A stretch of 64,000 nt of DNA from Anthopleura xanthogrammica. Lineage: Eukaryota > Cnidaria > Anthozoa > Actiniaria > Actiniidae. The position numbers were made by a program, and so were the translations under genes. The stretch spans positions 4,903,259 through 4,967,258 of the forward strand of contig OZ025218.1 in assembly GCA_964019055.1 (NCBI GenBank), in the 5' to 3' direction. Below, piece by piece: positions 33,424-45,800 of this stretch. The notes under the pieces are model-generated. The model saw nothing but the letters and a program-made list of their open reading frames with translations, had not been told where the DNA came from and did not search any database. Position 1 is the first letter of the stretch; each line of letters opens with the position of its first letter.

Positions 33424-36400
33424 TCAATACAGTAGGCCTTCCAAACCAGCATTGGATGAAAACGGTGCACCTCTTGACGAATCGTCTGTTTCTCCTGCAT
33501 CAAAAAGGACGAAAATTGAGAAATAAAATTATATTGACAGGATTGAATATCCCTGTTAATAAACTAAAAACAAACAAACAATTAAACTAACTAAAAAAAA
33601 CTTGTAAACAAACATGTGAAACAATATGTGTTAAGTGTGACGTCAATGGTATAGAAAAAGGACTCCGGGTCCAAAACGAAAAGCAGTTCTATAAAGATTT
33701 TTCTTACTTTTTCTTCATGACAGGATTTGTTTTCTTTCCACAGTTCTAATTTTTTTAAAGGTGGTGATTAAATAGTTTTAGATAACATCTCCCCCTTTAT
33801 TTTAGTGGTTTTTATGAAAAGCACAAACTACACATCGCCACTGACATATGTGTTATTTTTGTTCATCATCGTCCAATCATTGTCCGTGGAAAACCATTTT
33901 AGTGTTACAGCATTCCATAAATATTTGCGTGCGCACTAAAGTCGGTAATATTAGTTTCACATTCGTGCAAAAATTGCTCTATCATACTCAGAACTTACCA
34001 AATGAAGACAAGGCTTTCTTTGCTGCTATCTTTACATTGGGTACATCACAGCGACTCAAATAACGTAGCTGTGCTATGCAATCTTTTACCTAAACAAACA
34101 TTTTTTTTCTAATAACTCTACTCATTTATAAGCGGTCCAGCCTTCAGGGTTGGGTTTTTAGTTCGTCAGCATCGAAAGAGAAGAGAAGTTGTCACGGCTT
34201 AAAATTCGCTGCGCATGCGCGACTTTGCCCACGCCTAAAGGAACAAAATGGCGGAGGAGGGTTACCTGCTTCGAAGAGGTGGTTTCAGGGTTTTATAACA
34301 GTAGTATTGATGTTTAAACAGAGTATATTCAAAAGAATAACCGGAAGTAATAATAAGGTAAACTTTCTTTATTCTTACCTGTAGAACAGTCAAAGCCAAA
34401 CAGGCCCCTTCTCTTAATCGATCATCTGATTCTTCTAATGCTTCTGTTGCCAGGGTGACCGCCTATAGTAAATTATCAGTAAATAAAACCGTTAAGTGGC
34501 TAACACAGGTAGCCCATACACACATTTTAGAGAACAGAATGAGTATGACGCAGATTAGACCTCTTTAGCTTATGCGTAAAGTTTCCCATTTTAGACCACG
34601 TGTCATTCCCTAGAGCATCTTGAAAATATTGGATGAACAAGTTCTTACCTTTCGCCTTGCCTCACTGTCCTTTAGTAGACTACACAAAAACGATTCTAAA
34701 AATAACACATTAAGTTATCATTTATGATTACTTAATTTGTGTGTGCTTTTGGAATATAAAATACAATACAAAACCACTTCTCAACAAGCTACTGAAGGAC
34801 AACATCACACGATTACAACTGAACTGAGGTGTTTACCTGCCGCTTGAGCTAAATGCCTGTCTTTGTCAACCAGAAGAGAAAGAACAGCACAGAAACAGAT
34901 CCTGGTCAGCGGTACTTCACTGTACTGCTTCAACTGAGAACAAACAAAAAGTTACTTTGATGAACTCACCGGAAAAAAATTGATAATTCTGTTGTGAATC
35001 GGTAGCAAGACGCAAAAAAGGAAACAGACAACATATTTTGTGCACCTCTCATACAGCACAATAAAAAAAATCCTTTTGGAACTAAAAATTTCTCTTTTTT
35101 TAAAGTTTTCTTGCAAGATTCTTGTTGCCAAATTATGGCATCTCACAGCTAAGAGGAGTTATATAAAAAATAATATGGTTTTATTTTGGCTAAGTCTGAG
35201 CCCTACCTGTGCAACAACTGCTTCTTTTTCAGTTGACAACAACCTTCTGCTTATCAATACTGTAAAAAAAAAAAAAAAAAGATTCAAAATATTAAGTAGT
35301 ATAATAGATATCTTATAAGACCAGTTCTTGTGGTATAAGTTACATTTTGGATAACACTAGTCCTTACTTACATTCATATGCCACTTCATCCACGTATTTA
35401 GTTGTGTTGTGCCTAAAAAAGCATAATCACAGTGTAAGAACTCACACGATAGAATAACCAATGCGTGCGGGATGGGGCGGGGAGGGCGGTTGGGTATGGA
35501 AATCATTTGTGGTTCATGATGTTAAATTCTCATGATTATGTATGACTGGCAGCTGGTAGGCTTACAATTATACTGAAGATCAAGGTATTGCTGAAAATGA
35601 TGATAAGGATGATAAGCTAGTAATAGAGTAATAATAAGCTAGATGATAAGATAATAATGATAATATATTCTGATGCTGACGATTAGGCTGCTGTAAGATG
35701 TCGATGATGATAAAGAGTGTGATGATGATGATGGTTTTCTTTTATAATAATCATTCTAGGCGACATTTTGTGGATGGCGATATTTGTCACTGCTCGATGA
35801 CAAATAATAATATGGACGATACAGACTGAGATGATAATGTTGATGATGTTGTTGTCGATGATCGACGACGATGATGATGGTGATGGATATGATATTAGAT
35901 GGTGATGATGATGATGACTGTGATCATGATGTTGATAGTGATGATGTCGTATGTTGATGATGACTGTGATCATGATGATAGTGATGATGTTGATAAAGAT
36001 GATGTTAAGAATGATGATAATGAAGATGTTGGCGATGTTAATGGTGCCAGTGTTGATAAATGTGCTAATAGGTGATAACTACTTACCTAGAATGTTCCAA
36101 TAAAAAGTTCTCGTACTGATAAACACTAATAACTTCATCATCCTCGACAATCGGTTCTATGATTTCACCATCTTGGTGTATGATACGCCCAATTATTGTA
36201 GGGAAAACTGAATAACAAACAAACAAACAAAACATGAGTGACCTCCTCAACAAGCATTTTAATAGCACGAAATAATAAATTCGATGCGCCTAAAAAAATA
36301 CTACGGTATTGAACCAATGAGTGGAGCGTCCTTAATTCCGAAATCATTGCATTGCACCGTTCATTAAAAGCGAGGATCAGGAACAGATCTTTAAAATATT

Positions 36401-37737
36401 CAAGTTCAGTTCATTCAGGAAACAAATGTCAAATTTTACCCCATACTATTTTCCAAAATTTCGAGGAACGTTTTGTCAGGGAGCAGTAGGGACCGGGAGA
36501 GGGATAGGGATAGGCAGCCATTGAACCTGAGAACTATAGGCTGATCAGGTTAGTCTCTTACCACTGTCTGCTACTCTGTTATAACTTTGTTTTATCTGTG
36601 AATTAAATCTTTCCTCAAAAGATTCTCGAACATCTTTGGCTGAGACATACAATGGCTAAAAAAAAGAATACAGAGTTAATACAGTAGAAAAACCTTGAAA
36701 CATAGGACCACGTAGGAGAGAACCAAAAGGCAACTGTAATATATGCTTAGTAAAAACTTTTAAGATCTTGCTATGGCAGTACAAATATTTACTCACACTT
36801 GCTCCTATACTGTTTTGCCAGATAGAACAAACCAGTACATTCGAGAACAATCCAGGACAAGCTGTAACAGAAAAAAAAAAAAACTTAGGAAACAGATTAA
36901 GAATGCCATTGTACGTGGGTTTATCCATGATTATAAATTAAACTTAGGAAACCCACAACAGAGCAAGCGTTAATACTCTTTATAAAACTCATGAATAATT
37001 AATGAGGAAAACACAATAGAAATCATTGTCCTTGGAGGAGGTTGTATATCTGATACAAAATCGTCCTGATTTGCATAAACTTTAACTCCAATTTTCTAAG
37101 CCAAATTCAATTTTCTCTCTAAAATTTTAGTAGAACATGAATGTATACACCTAGACGTTTCATAATATACAATATTCGTGTCCGTGTTGTATCACATATA
37201 CAATCACTCGCCTTCGGCTCGTGGTTGTATATCTGATACAACACGGACACGAATATTGTATATATTACTTATAATGTAAACCTTGTCAGTACTCTTGCCA
37301 CGTGATATTTTATAGCCATGAACTCAATAACAAAGAATCATTGGCTCTAGACTTTCCCAAACCGCCGACTCTGTATATCTCTGCTGGGGCGGGACTCCTT
37401 CGCTCACTGCGCTCCAATAAAAAACTCCTGCAGGAAACAAGGGGGTGGGGGGGGGGGGGGGAGCGAATTCGACTTGGGGCAAGTCTAGCTACATGGACTT
37501 AGATTTGTGCATGGAAGTGTGCATAAAGAAAACATATACTTCCTAGGTAATAATTAAAATTAAAATAATTCTTACCTCTTTCAAGAGTAATCTCTTCGTT
37601 ATCATTATGTATTGCAAGGTCAAGAAGCAGTTCCAGGACCCTCGCTTGGTGTCGTAACTTAGCGAGAGCTACAGTCTCCTAGAATAGAACAGATAATAGA
37701 ACCTCATAAGAGCTTTTGTTGTTGTTGTTGTTGATGT

Positions 37738-37828
<91 letters not shown>

Positions 37829-38473
37829 ATTACAAAAAATTTGAAACTCTATGCAGAAAAAACTTTTAGATATTTAATTTTAATTAGAGAATGGCCAAAA
37901 CTGCTGCAATTGTCTTGCTTCCAGAGTCCCTTTCGTATTTCCGTTCTTTTGCATAATTATTATCATTATTTTGTAAAGATTCGCAAAGTAGTTCAAACAT
38001 TTGCATAAGAAAAGGAATTCGAAGAGGATTTTGGTGTCAGTAATAACAAGATAAGGGGACGCGGGTGACTGTTGCCCCTAGGAGGGGGAAAAATGGAGGA
38101 AAGCAAAGGAGAATGCGAAGTACGGGGAGTGGGGGATAGTAGGCGAAAAAGGGGAAGGGGTAAAGGGGAAGAACCATATCATTAGGCAAAAGAGAAGAGG
38201 AGAGAGAAGAATCTGAAAAATCTTTGTCACGGACAGCCTGAAAAAATAGGTTCTGGCACATATAAAGAGATCAAAATGAAAATAAAATCTTACCTTAAAT
38301 TTCATTGGTCCAAAAGATCCAAGGAACTACAAGACAAAAGAAAGACAAAGAATTTGTTTGAAAAAAATTCTAAAATTCTACAACATGACGGAACAAATAA
38401 CAGCAAGTGTTATTAAAGTGTTTTTACTCACCCCACTTAACTCTTCGCACAGTTGTAGGTGTGCTAAAATGAC
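33424..38473 (-). CDS. RIPOR: RIPOR/FAM65 orthologue, C-terminal armadillo-type exons (19-31)
   Basis: Thirteen exons, phases consistent: 38432-38473, 38294-38326, 37576-37678, 36797-36861, 36562-36655, 36087-36207, 35372-35412, 35207-35259, 34837-34933, 34649-34695, 34379-34462, 33999-34089, 33424-33494 (TGA stop). Residues about 638-950. They follow human RIPOR1/2 in order: HLQLCEELSGFLGSFGPMKF (human HLYHC..LGTFGPL), a helical region, ISVYQYENFLLEH (human TVFQFWSFVE), then helical repeats such as RICFCAVLSLLVDKD, REGACLALTVLQ and NVKIAAKKALSSFG that match the C-terminal HEAT/ARM-like fold. The last exon (ETDDSSRGAPFSS.., ending GLLY) is lineage-specific. This region is generally a protein-interaction scaffold; partners here are not known. 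Confidence 0.9.
33641..33760. repeat. Dispersed repeat shared with 55285-55400
   Basis: gtcaatggtatagaaaaagg..ccaaacgaaaagcagttc..tactttttcttcatgacagg; the second copy is in the same orientation. It lies in the last RIPOR intron (33495-33998). Confidence 0.7.
34557..34640. mobile_element. Half copy of the CCTCTTTACC-type MITE
   Basis: tagacctctttagcttatgc then cattttagaccacgtgtcat, like one arm of 47603-47768; the second arm is missing. In a RIPOR intron. Confidence 0.5.
35590..36060. repeat. Degenerate GAT-rich region (RIPOR intron)
   Basis: Irregular gatgat and gataat sequence with partial longer repeats (gatgatgactgtgatcatga occurs twice). It yields a His/Ile-rich frame on the minus strand that is not a gene. 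Confidence 0.8.
37164..37267. repeat. Fold-back element with CTCG-type loop
   Basis: aatatacaatattcgtgtcc and its complement surround cactcgccttcggctcgtgg. Arms about 40 bp; within a RIPOR intron. Confidence 0.8.
37736..37827. repeat. (GAT)n microsatellite
   Basis: About 30 perfect trinucleotide units upstream, on the gene strand, of RIPOR exon 37576-37678. Confidence 0.95.
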
Positions 38474-38762
38474 CTAATAAAAAAGACATAGAAGAGGAAT
38501 GTTGGTGTGTTCGTGCAAATCATCTTTTGCCGAAAGGTAGGAACGTCGTATATGGTACATTATTTTATTCCTTGGCTACCAATAAATGTATTTGGTGATA
38601 CACGTGTTTTTCCATACATGAAGTACCAAACGACTAAAGCCTCGCAATCAAGTCTGAATTTTAAGACATATTGGTTGCGCATGCGCACAGCTCTATCATT
38701 GTGTCAAAGCACTCCGCTCCACCCTTCAAAATTGTAAGACTATCCCTTCGCCTCATACTAAC

Positions 38763-41700
38763 CTTGTCTAAAGCCTTGTTTCCTACAGTAACATCTTGAC
38801 TTCCGCTTGATGATAAATTAGGACTGATAGGCCGTGGTCTTCGGAAACCATAATTAATACTACCCCTATTGCCCGTAGCCCCTATTGCTTCTAGATCCTC
38901 CATAGCCACGCCCTGAGCCTCATCCACTTTTGATCCTACATCACCTTCCTCTTGATCCGACTTCCCTGATTCCTTATTTGTCTCATCTTCTCTCTTTTTA
39001 AATTTATAACTTATTTCAAACTCATCTTTTCCGAAACATGTCTCTATTATCTCGGCAGACGAATTACTTTCCGAAGCCTCGACGATAGTGTCTGGTGTAA
39101 ATTGTGGTAATTTTGATGGTGATTTTGCACAGCCTTCTTCGCCACTGTCCCGGCCAAAATCGTCCGTGCTGTTATAACCAGTGTCCTGGTGCCAACTTCC
39201 GTCGCTTTTGACACTTCTTGCCGAGCTTTCGACGTCTTCGTTATCTTCAAGGAAATCGAAACTTTCCAAGGCACTTTCAACGGATATTGAGATGGATGAG
39301 CGAGAGAGGCTGCATTTCTGTTTTATGGGGGAAAAATACATCATCACGACTGGTAGTGTTATTTAGACAAGGCTCGCGATTGTGCGCTGATTTGTTGTCG
39401 TTAAGGACCTAAATGGGAAATCGTTTGGCAGAGCTCAGGTGACAATACATTATGAAAAGTACCAACTGAGGAATTGACTTCATTTCAAAAGTCAGTGAAG
39501 TGAGGTGAAGTGCAGGAGAGCATAGTGTTTCAATCCTACCTTCCATAAGCCTGGTTCAATCGAGCAACGCAAATGTAAACGCAAACACAAGGTATGGAAA
39601 TATTTTCATTTTCTTCTACTTTCGCTTGCATTTGCGTCTTTAACGTGTGAACCAGTGAAAAACACAAACGCGAGCAAAATTGCGTGAGAACTACAATAAC
39701 GCACACGTAAATGCAAACCCAAGACCACAAATGCTTAAACAGGCACTACTGCGCTTGCGTATATTAATAATTTGCTTGCAACTGCGTTTCACGTGTGAAC
39801 ATTGCTTGCCTTTGCATTTGAGTTCAATGTACCTTTCCATAGTCTTCCCACAATCCCTTATGATCCCAGCGCGAGCTCGAGGTCAGGGTAAAATTTGCAT
39901 AAAAATGTATAAAAAATATGCAAATTTTACCCTGACCTCGAGCTCGCGCTGGAATCATAAGGGATTGTGGGAAGACTACGGAAAGGAGCATAGTTGCTCG
40001 TGTGAGTGCACGAGCGCGTAAACTACAAACAAGACCAAGAGAAAATAAGAAGAAAAAGACTAAAAAAATATAAAAGAAAAACGAAGAAAAAGAAAGGAAG
40101 AGAAAAGAAAAAGAGTACTAACATAACCATGCCTGACGTTGGTCGGGTGTGAGTATCTATAGCACATCCGGTTGGAGGGGAATGGCGACAGTTGCACCTG
40201 AATATTATTAATTTAACTTTTAAGGTTAGATTAAATTAAAGTTTTGTTAATTTATGTTAACATTTTAGTAGTATAGAAGAGAACAGGTATAGAGTGGATT
40301 ATGAACCTTTTAGGAATTAGCAGTTCAATATTACGCATATTATGCAAACTCCGCTGTAGCTGCACGCTGGAATGTGTTTTGTTTTAGTTCAGCCCGCGGT
40401 AACTTAGGCCCCGTCCACAACGTATACGCTTTCGTAAGCGCATACTTTTTGATACATTTAGAACTTCCATCCTCATGTAAACGATGGAAACGCTCACCAC
40501 AAACACATATTTTCGAAAACGCTTTCTAAAGTGGATACTTTTGAAAACCCCGTTTTGTCTTCTCGTGTGGGCGGCGTAAACGAATACTTTCGAAACGCTT
40601 TAAAAACACTGACGTCATAAGGTGATTTTTGCTTGAGTAATGATGTCTGTTTTAGAATCGTTTCAGCGTTTACGTATGGATGGGTGAAAACGATTCGTAA
40701 CAATGACCGTTTACGTGGGGACGGACAGGATTGCATTTACGAATGAAAACGTATACGTTCGGATGGGCAACTCACAATCTCCGAGTTTCATGTCGATCGC
40801 GTCATAACAAAATTCAAGTAGTAAGAGCAAAAGTTGTAAGGCTCTTCACTTTTACATCCCTCCCACCAAGAACCTGTTCACAGGATAATCATTACTGGTA
40901 GTATGGGAGATGAATAATGGTTGATTAGGATGACGGTGATATTAGTGCTCACCTTTAAGAGTTCTTCCAGTTTTTCTAATTGTTTAATCATTAACTGTAG
41001 TTCAGGATATTGGTCTAAAATCGTAATAAAATTCAAAGTCAATAATGATAGCCTTTTATTTTTGTACCTATTTTTATTAGAATAATGGTAAGAATGATGA
41101 TGATATGGTGATGATGATGGTGGTGTTGGTGGTGGTAACGATGATGATGATGATGATGATGATGATGTTGATGGTGATGGGGATGGTGATGATGCTGATG
41201 ATGATGATGAAAAACATAATCTATGTTTTGTAACGCGCAAAGAAAAATGGACTACAAGACCAAGGGTGGCAACTGAATTTGTCTACAAGGCCACGAGACC
41301 AAACTGCTCCCTACTCATTGTAACTCCAGTTGATTACATTACATTATATACAGCTACATAAAATATAACGGACAAAAAGATAAATATTTACCTTTATGGG
41401 ACTGGAATGTTGGTATCAAGTGCATTACAGCACGGTCTAGGGATGTGGCGTGCCTGAAGTCTTCCGGTTCTTCTGATATTCCATTCTCGAGTATGTAGTC
41501 TCTCTCAAACACTGGTGGCGAGTCGGTGATGATAGCGATGTGATGTGCCTAGAGAAACAGACAGAAAGACAGTTTGAAAAATAAACTTTAATGTCGGTAT
41601 TCAAATTGGTAGAAAATTTTTCAAAAATTTATTTGCTTTTTCGCCGTTAGAAAGCCGAGAAAGTTCTGGGTACGAGAATGAATTATTTGCTATCAGCCGC

Positions 41701-42030
41701 GCCTTGCTTAGAAGGGTCACGCGCAAAGAAAAAAAAGCGGCATAGCGGCATATTATGGCAATTGCAAATGATATGCCGGACTAGGACAGTCGTCCGGTAC
41801 AGTTGGCAGTTCATCGATACATACGAGAGAATATTAAGAGTGCATAAAGCAAGAAAACATAACAAAATGGAGATGATTCTACTTAGGTCCCGTATTTTCT
41901 GTATTTTACAGAGTTTCATCAGTTCAGAATCCGACAGCGATTCGCCCATTGGTGCAGTTGCGTGCTATTTTGATTACTTACCCTTTCAGGAGTATGCTTT
42001 CTCTGTCCGTCTTCACTATCATTTAGGGAG
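38763..42030 (-). CDS. RIPOR: RIPOR/FAM65 orthologue, central exons (15-18)
   Basis: Exons 41982-42030, 41392-41548, 40953-41014 and the long 38763-39317 (555 bp), residues about 364-637. The exon at 40953 reads YPELQLMIKQLEKLEELLK, matching the FPELQGLEQEVTRLESLL stretch of RIPOR1. The long exon opens with SRSSISISVESALESFDFLE, almost the SSLSLTVESALESFDFL signature of RIPOR2, and continues as a Ser/Asp/Glu-rich, probably disordered stretch (GYNSTDDFGRDSGEEG) with many possible phosphorylation sites. The intron between the last two exons (39318-40952) holds a hairpin repeat and a MITE. Confidence 0.92.
39834..39983. repeat. Near-perfect 150-bp hairpin (RIPOR intron)
   Basis: Arms of about 69 bp (ctttccatagtcttcccaca; cgcgagctcgaggtcagggt) are complementary with about two mismatches around a loop of about 15 nt. 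Non-coding fold-back element. Confidence 0.9.
40405..40775. mobile_element. MITE with gtccac..gtatacg termini
   Basis: aggccccgtccacaacgtat at the left, aaaacgtatacgttcggatg at the right, internal sequence rich in cgaaaacgctttc/gaaagcgtttac. It resembles a widespread animal class of small transposons beginning with GGCC-GTCCAC. RIPOR intron. Confidence 0.55.
41097..41215. repeat. Imperfect (ATG)n tract
   Basis: gatgatgatg repeats with ggtggtgttggtgg interruptions upstream (gene sense) of RIPOR exon 40953-41014; source of a Ser/Pro-rich artefactual frame. Confidence 0.9.
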
Positions 42031-42606
42031 CTGTGGAGTTACAAAACACTTCAGTATTGTAATTAAAAAACTATACTAGCGTGGTTTAATGGCGCATGAG
42101 AGAAAGTGAACCCAAACTAAAGCGCAAAACAAATAATATTTTATGACTCGGCATCAAGCGGCCATTCTTCTTTTTTTGCGCAAAACATGACTTTTAAATC
42201 AATGCATCCAAAAGGACCATAAAACAATAAATGCGGCATTTTTCTATTATACACCGTGCTTGTTAATTGCGGATTTGTGAGAGACGTGAGTGAACTTATT
42301 ATTTCCTACTAAAAATCAGTAAAGACGGTAAAAACTGAAATAATCCTAAAAGCTGTCCGCTTTCAATGCGGCATCTATTACGTCTTCCATAATTTTGGAC
42401 TCATTTTTGAAAAGAAAAGACAAAGAAAAACAGCTGAACCGATTGTGGTGTTGAAACTGAATGGAAGTTTTGGCATGATGGGGATGCAACGATTTTTATG
42501 AAGCGTACTGTGGCCCTAAATCTATGGACAGGAAATAGAATACGATGGAAATGTCAGCCATAATATTGGTCTTAAAACATCCCTTCAAATTTATAGACAC
42601 CCTGAA

Positions 42607-42785
42607 ACAACCTCTGGGCTGATCAAAGTCAGGGCACTGAACGAATTAGAATTTAGCTTGTTAGGTGTTGCGGAGAGAGGAAAACCTGAGAACCCTGAGA
42701 AAAACCCTCAAAACAAGGGAGAGAAATTAACAAACTTTACGCACATGCCGAATCTAGGGATCAAACCCGAGACACCTTAATTCCT
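42607..42785 (-). mobile_element. SINE-like element, reverse orientation
   Basis: gggctgatcaaagtcagggc..gttgcggagagaggaaaac..gagaaaaaccctc..gggatcaaacccgag. The last motif is the complement of a tRNA-type B box. Same family as 20802-21070 and 50409-50680. Confidence 0.55.
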
Positions 42786-42860
42786 TGTATCCTTTCCAGT
42801 TGGCTATTTTTCATGAACTCAGATTATTTATCATATTATTATTAGCTCCTAAAATCTTAC

Positions 42861-45800
42861 TTGTTTGATGGAGGGTTCTTGTAGCTTCCAAGGCTGTGTG
42901 CTGGGCTGGTTGAGATCGACATGGCATCGTGATTCTCACCACCAGGAACAAAGATTACTTCTGAAAGTAAACTTTGGGGTCGTTTCGATCGTAAGGTGTT
43001 CTCCGCTGTGCCAGAGAACGGTCTTAAAAGGCAAATGAGAAATAGAAAATAAAGGATTGAATATCAGGGCTTTTAATACTAGCCGGTATGGCTGCAGAAA
43101 TGACAAGGCTACTGTGCCTCCTAAAAGGATTTCTAACTCTAAAAGGGCTTTATAACTTAGAAACCGAACCAATAGAGAGCAAGAAAATAATCACCATCCA
43201 TCACATCGATTTATTGGAAAGCCATTCGAGTTTTTACTACTTATGACAGACCAATTTCAGTTACTATATTGGTCATTTCTCGAATTTCGTAGAACCTTCG
43301 GTCCCTGAATTTTAACTGCTGATCAGTATGAGCGGGCAATCAGCACATTGGTACGAGTAATTTTTGCACGAGTTTGGAATTCAATTCTATTTGGGGCCAA
43401 AAGCAGGCGGACCTTGTGAAATATTTTAAAAGACACGTCACCCTTATCGACCCTCAGTATCTCTTATCCGGTATAAAAACAAGTGCATGAAGGAACTATA
43501 AAGCGTTAGTGAAATGTCATAGTAACATTATATAGCTAAAATATATCGATATTAAAATATAATTGATTACAAACCTCCATTCCACAGTAAGTTTTAACTT
43601 CATAGATCCAGTGCTGTTTAAAGGTACCGAAAACGTCTGAGAAAATAAAATAGGATTTTATGTACGGCGGTCTTTCTAAACTCACAGACATACGCCTTTT
43701 AAAGAGGCATATATAGATCATCAAATCATTAACAGAAGTATATGGAACATTCGTAGGCATATGCGGTATAATCGAAAGATAAGTTGTTTCCGATGTAATA
43801 CCTCATAGATTGCTTTTATCTTTCATTTCCTGCTTTATCATGTTGCCTCGTGATTGAAAAGTTTAACTGGTGAAAACCTTTTTTCGCTAATTCTTAATTT
43901 CAGTTATAAGTTCGTTTTTATCATAGAAAAGAAATGAAATGAATAGGAGGAACGGAAAGAAAACGAAAGGAAAAGAAAAGAAAGGAGAGGCAAACGAGAG
44001 GAGAGGGAAAAGCGAAAAAGGGCAAGTGTACAGAAATAAATACGACCCGGGAAAAGAAAGCTTGTCTTTTTTTCCTTTTTCTTTCCTTTTTTTTACATTT
44101 TTAATTTCCACTTTTCTAAAGCACGAAGGGTGCCTAATGGCCAAATTATCTTTCTTTAATAATTGCATCTACTAAGTTTTTCTCCATTAGTTTTAAAAAG
44201 ATAATGATAATGCATCACTTTCCCAGGTTAAATTATTTAAAATCCTCCTTGAAGTGTTTGGGTTACCTGTGGTCTAGCCTTGATATAGTTTCTTGACCGC
44301 AGGATGACGTTGCCAACCGATAAGTTAGCTTGAATTTTACGCATTTCAACCACCTGAAGACAAAACAAAACAAGTCAGTCATTTCAACTATTTTCATCAT
44401 GTTTTTTTAAAATCATCATATTTTTAAATGTTCTAGAGGCGACTTCGACAACTTACTCTAATCGATAGTTCGTCGTTTATTCTCGGAAGTAGTGGAAACT
44501 GCAATATAGAAAAAAAAGCAAACTTCAAAACAAATAAAAAAGAAAGACAGAATTTTTTTTTTAAATTTTCCAGAGAGTGGATTTATATTTCGAGTCCAGT
44601 AAATAGCGTCCAATCACTAAACATTTTAGAAAAATCTATTTGTCATCAACCAATCAAATTCTTCGTAATATTTTGGCGCCATTTTGCTTGCGCCTGCCGC
44701 GCGCGTGCGGATCATATCGGAAGGACACTAATCCTTTCCTCAAGGAAGCGAGATTCCGACAAAAAAAGGGGGAAAATGGAGACTAAATCAAGATAAATTG
44801 CCTTTGAAGAGTAGACATTGAGGAGGCTTTGAAACTAAAGTGCAAACAAGGGAACAAAGAAATCTGAAACTAGGCAAACTGTAAGTTTGAATAATCACTA
44901 GACTAGTTACATGCAAGGTTTTAAAGATCCTTCAAACGGACAAGAACAAACTCGTAAACTTTGATAAGCTTATTGACTTTTTGACGGCGAAATTGTTTTA
45001 CGTTAACAAAAATTTTAGTAGTTTTCCAGTTCATACCTCACTATCAATCCATCGTTGACCATCTTTATCGATTTTACACCTTGCTTTCCATTTAAATGAC
45101 GACCCATGTTTGATTAAAACCTGGCAAACGGAAAAAAAATCGAGATTCAAAAAAACATATTTGGAAAACAACAAAAAAACAAATCAAAATATTCTATCTC
45201 ACAAATCAAAGATGCAAACCATTATAGTCTCGAAAGGGTGCTCACTTCTCATAAGCTGAAATGCAATTTTTTTACTCCTTTTTTTCGTTTTTGATTTGAA
45301 GGAGGGGGGAGGGGGTATTTGATGTCTCAACCAATGGAAGCTAGTTTATGCCCATGCATGTTAAATAAGGTCTATAGGCTATCTAAGATTGAACAACAAT
45401 ACTTACATCATAAGTATCTCCACTACAAAGTCTTCCAAATCCTGCCAATCCTGCATAAGACAACATCAACATATGTGTACTTAAGTAAATGTTATTCTTA
45501 GAAAGCGTTTTTTAGGGTATGAGATTTTTCAGCTCTCTTTTTGTTTGCTTTCTGGCTTAACATTTATCCCAATTCCACGAATCCATACCTTCTATTTTCA
45601 TTCTAAATATGCCTAATTTGCTTTCCAACTCCTCCTCTAAAGTACAAAGTCTCTGTGAAAATAAGATAAATAAATATGTTAAAAGAATTAAAACTATTGA
45701 TAAAATTGAAAAGATTTCAATTTGTTAAATTGTTAGCTAGAATGTGCTACTGCAGCTGCCGACACTTAACAATGTACATGATGTGAGATTGACAATTTGG

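Noticed and set aside
35683..35973. His/Ile-rich 96-codon minus-strand frame
   Set aside because: Arises from GAT-rich degenerate repeats within a RIPOR intron; the flanking true exons use other coordinates.
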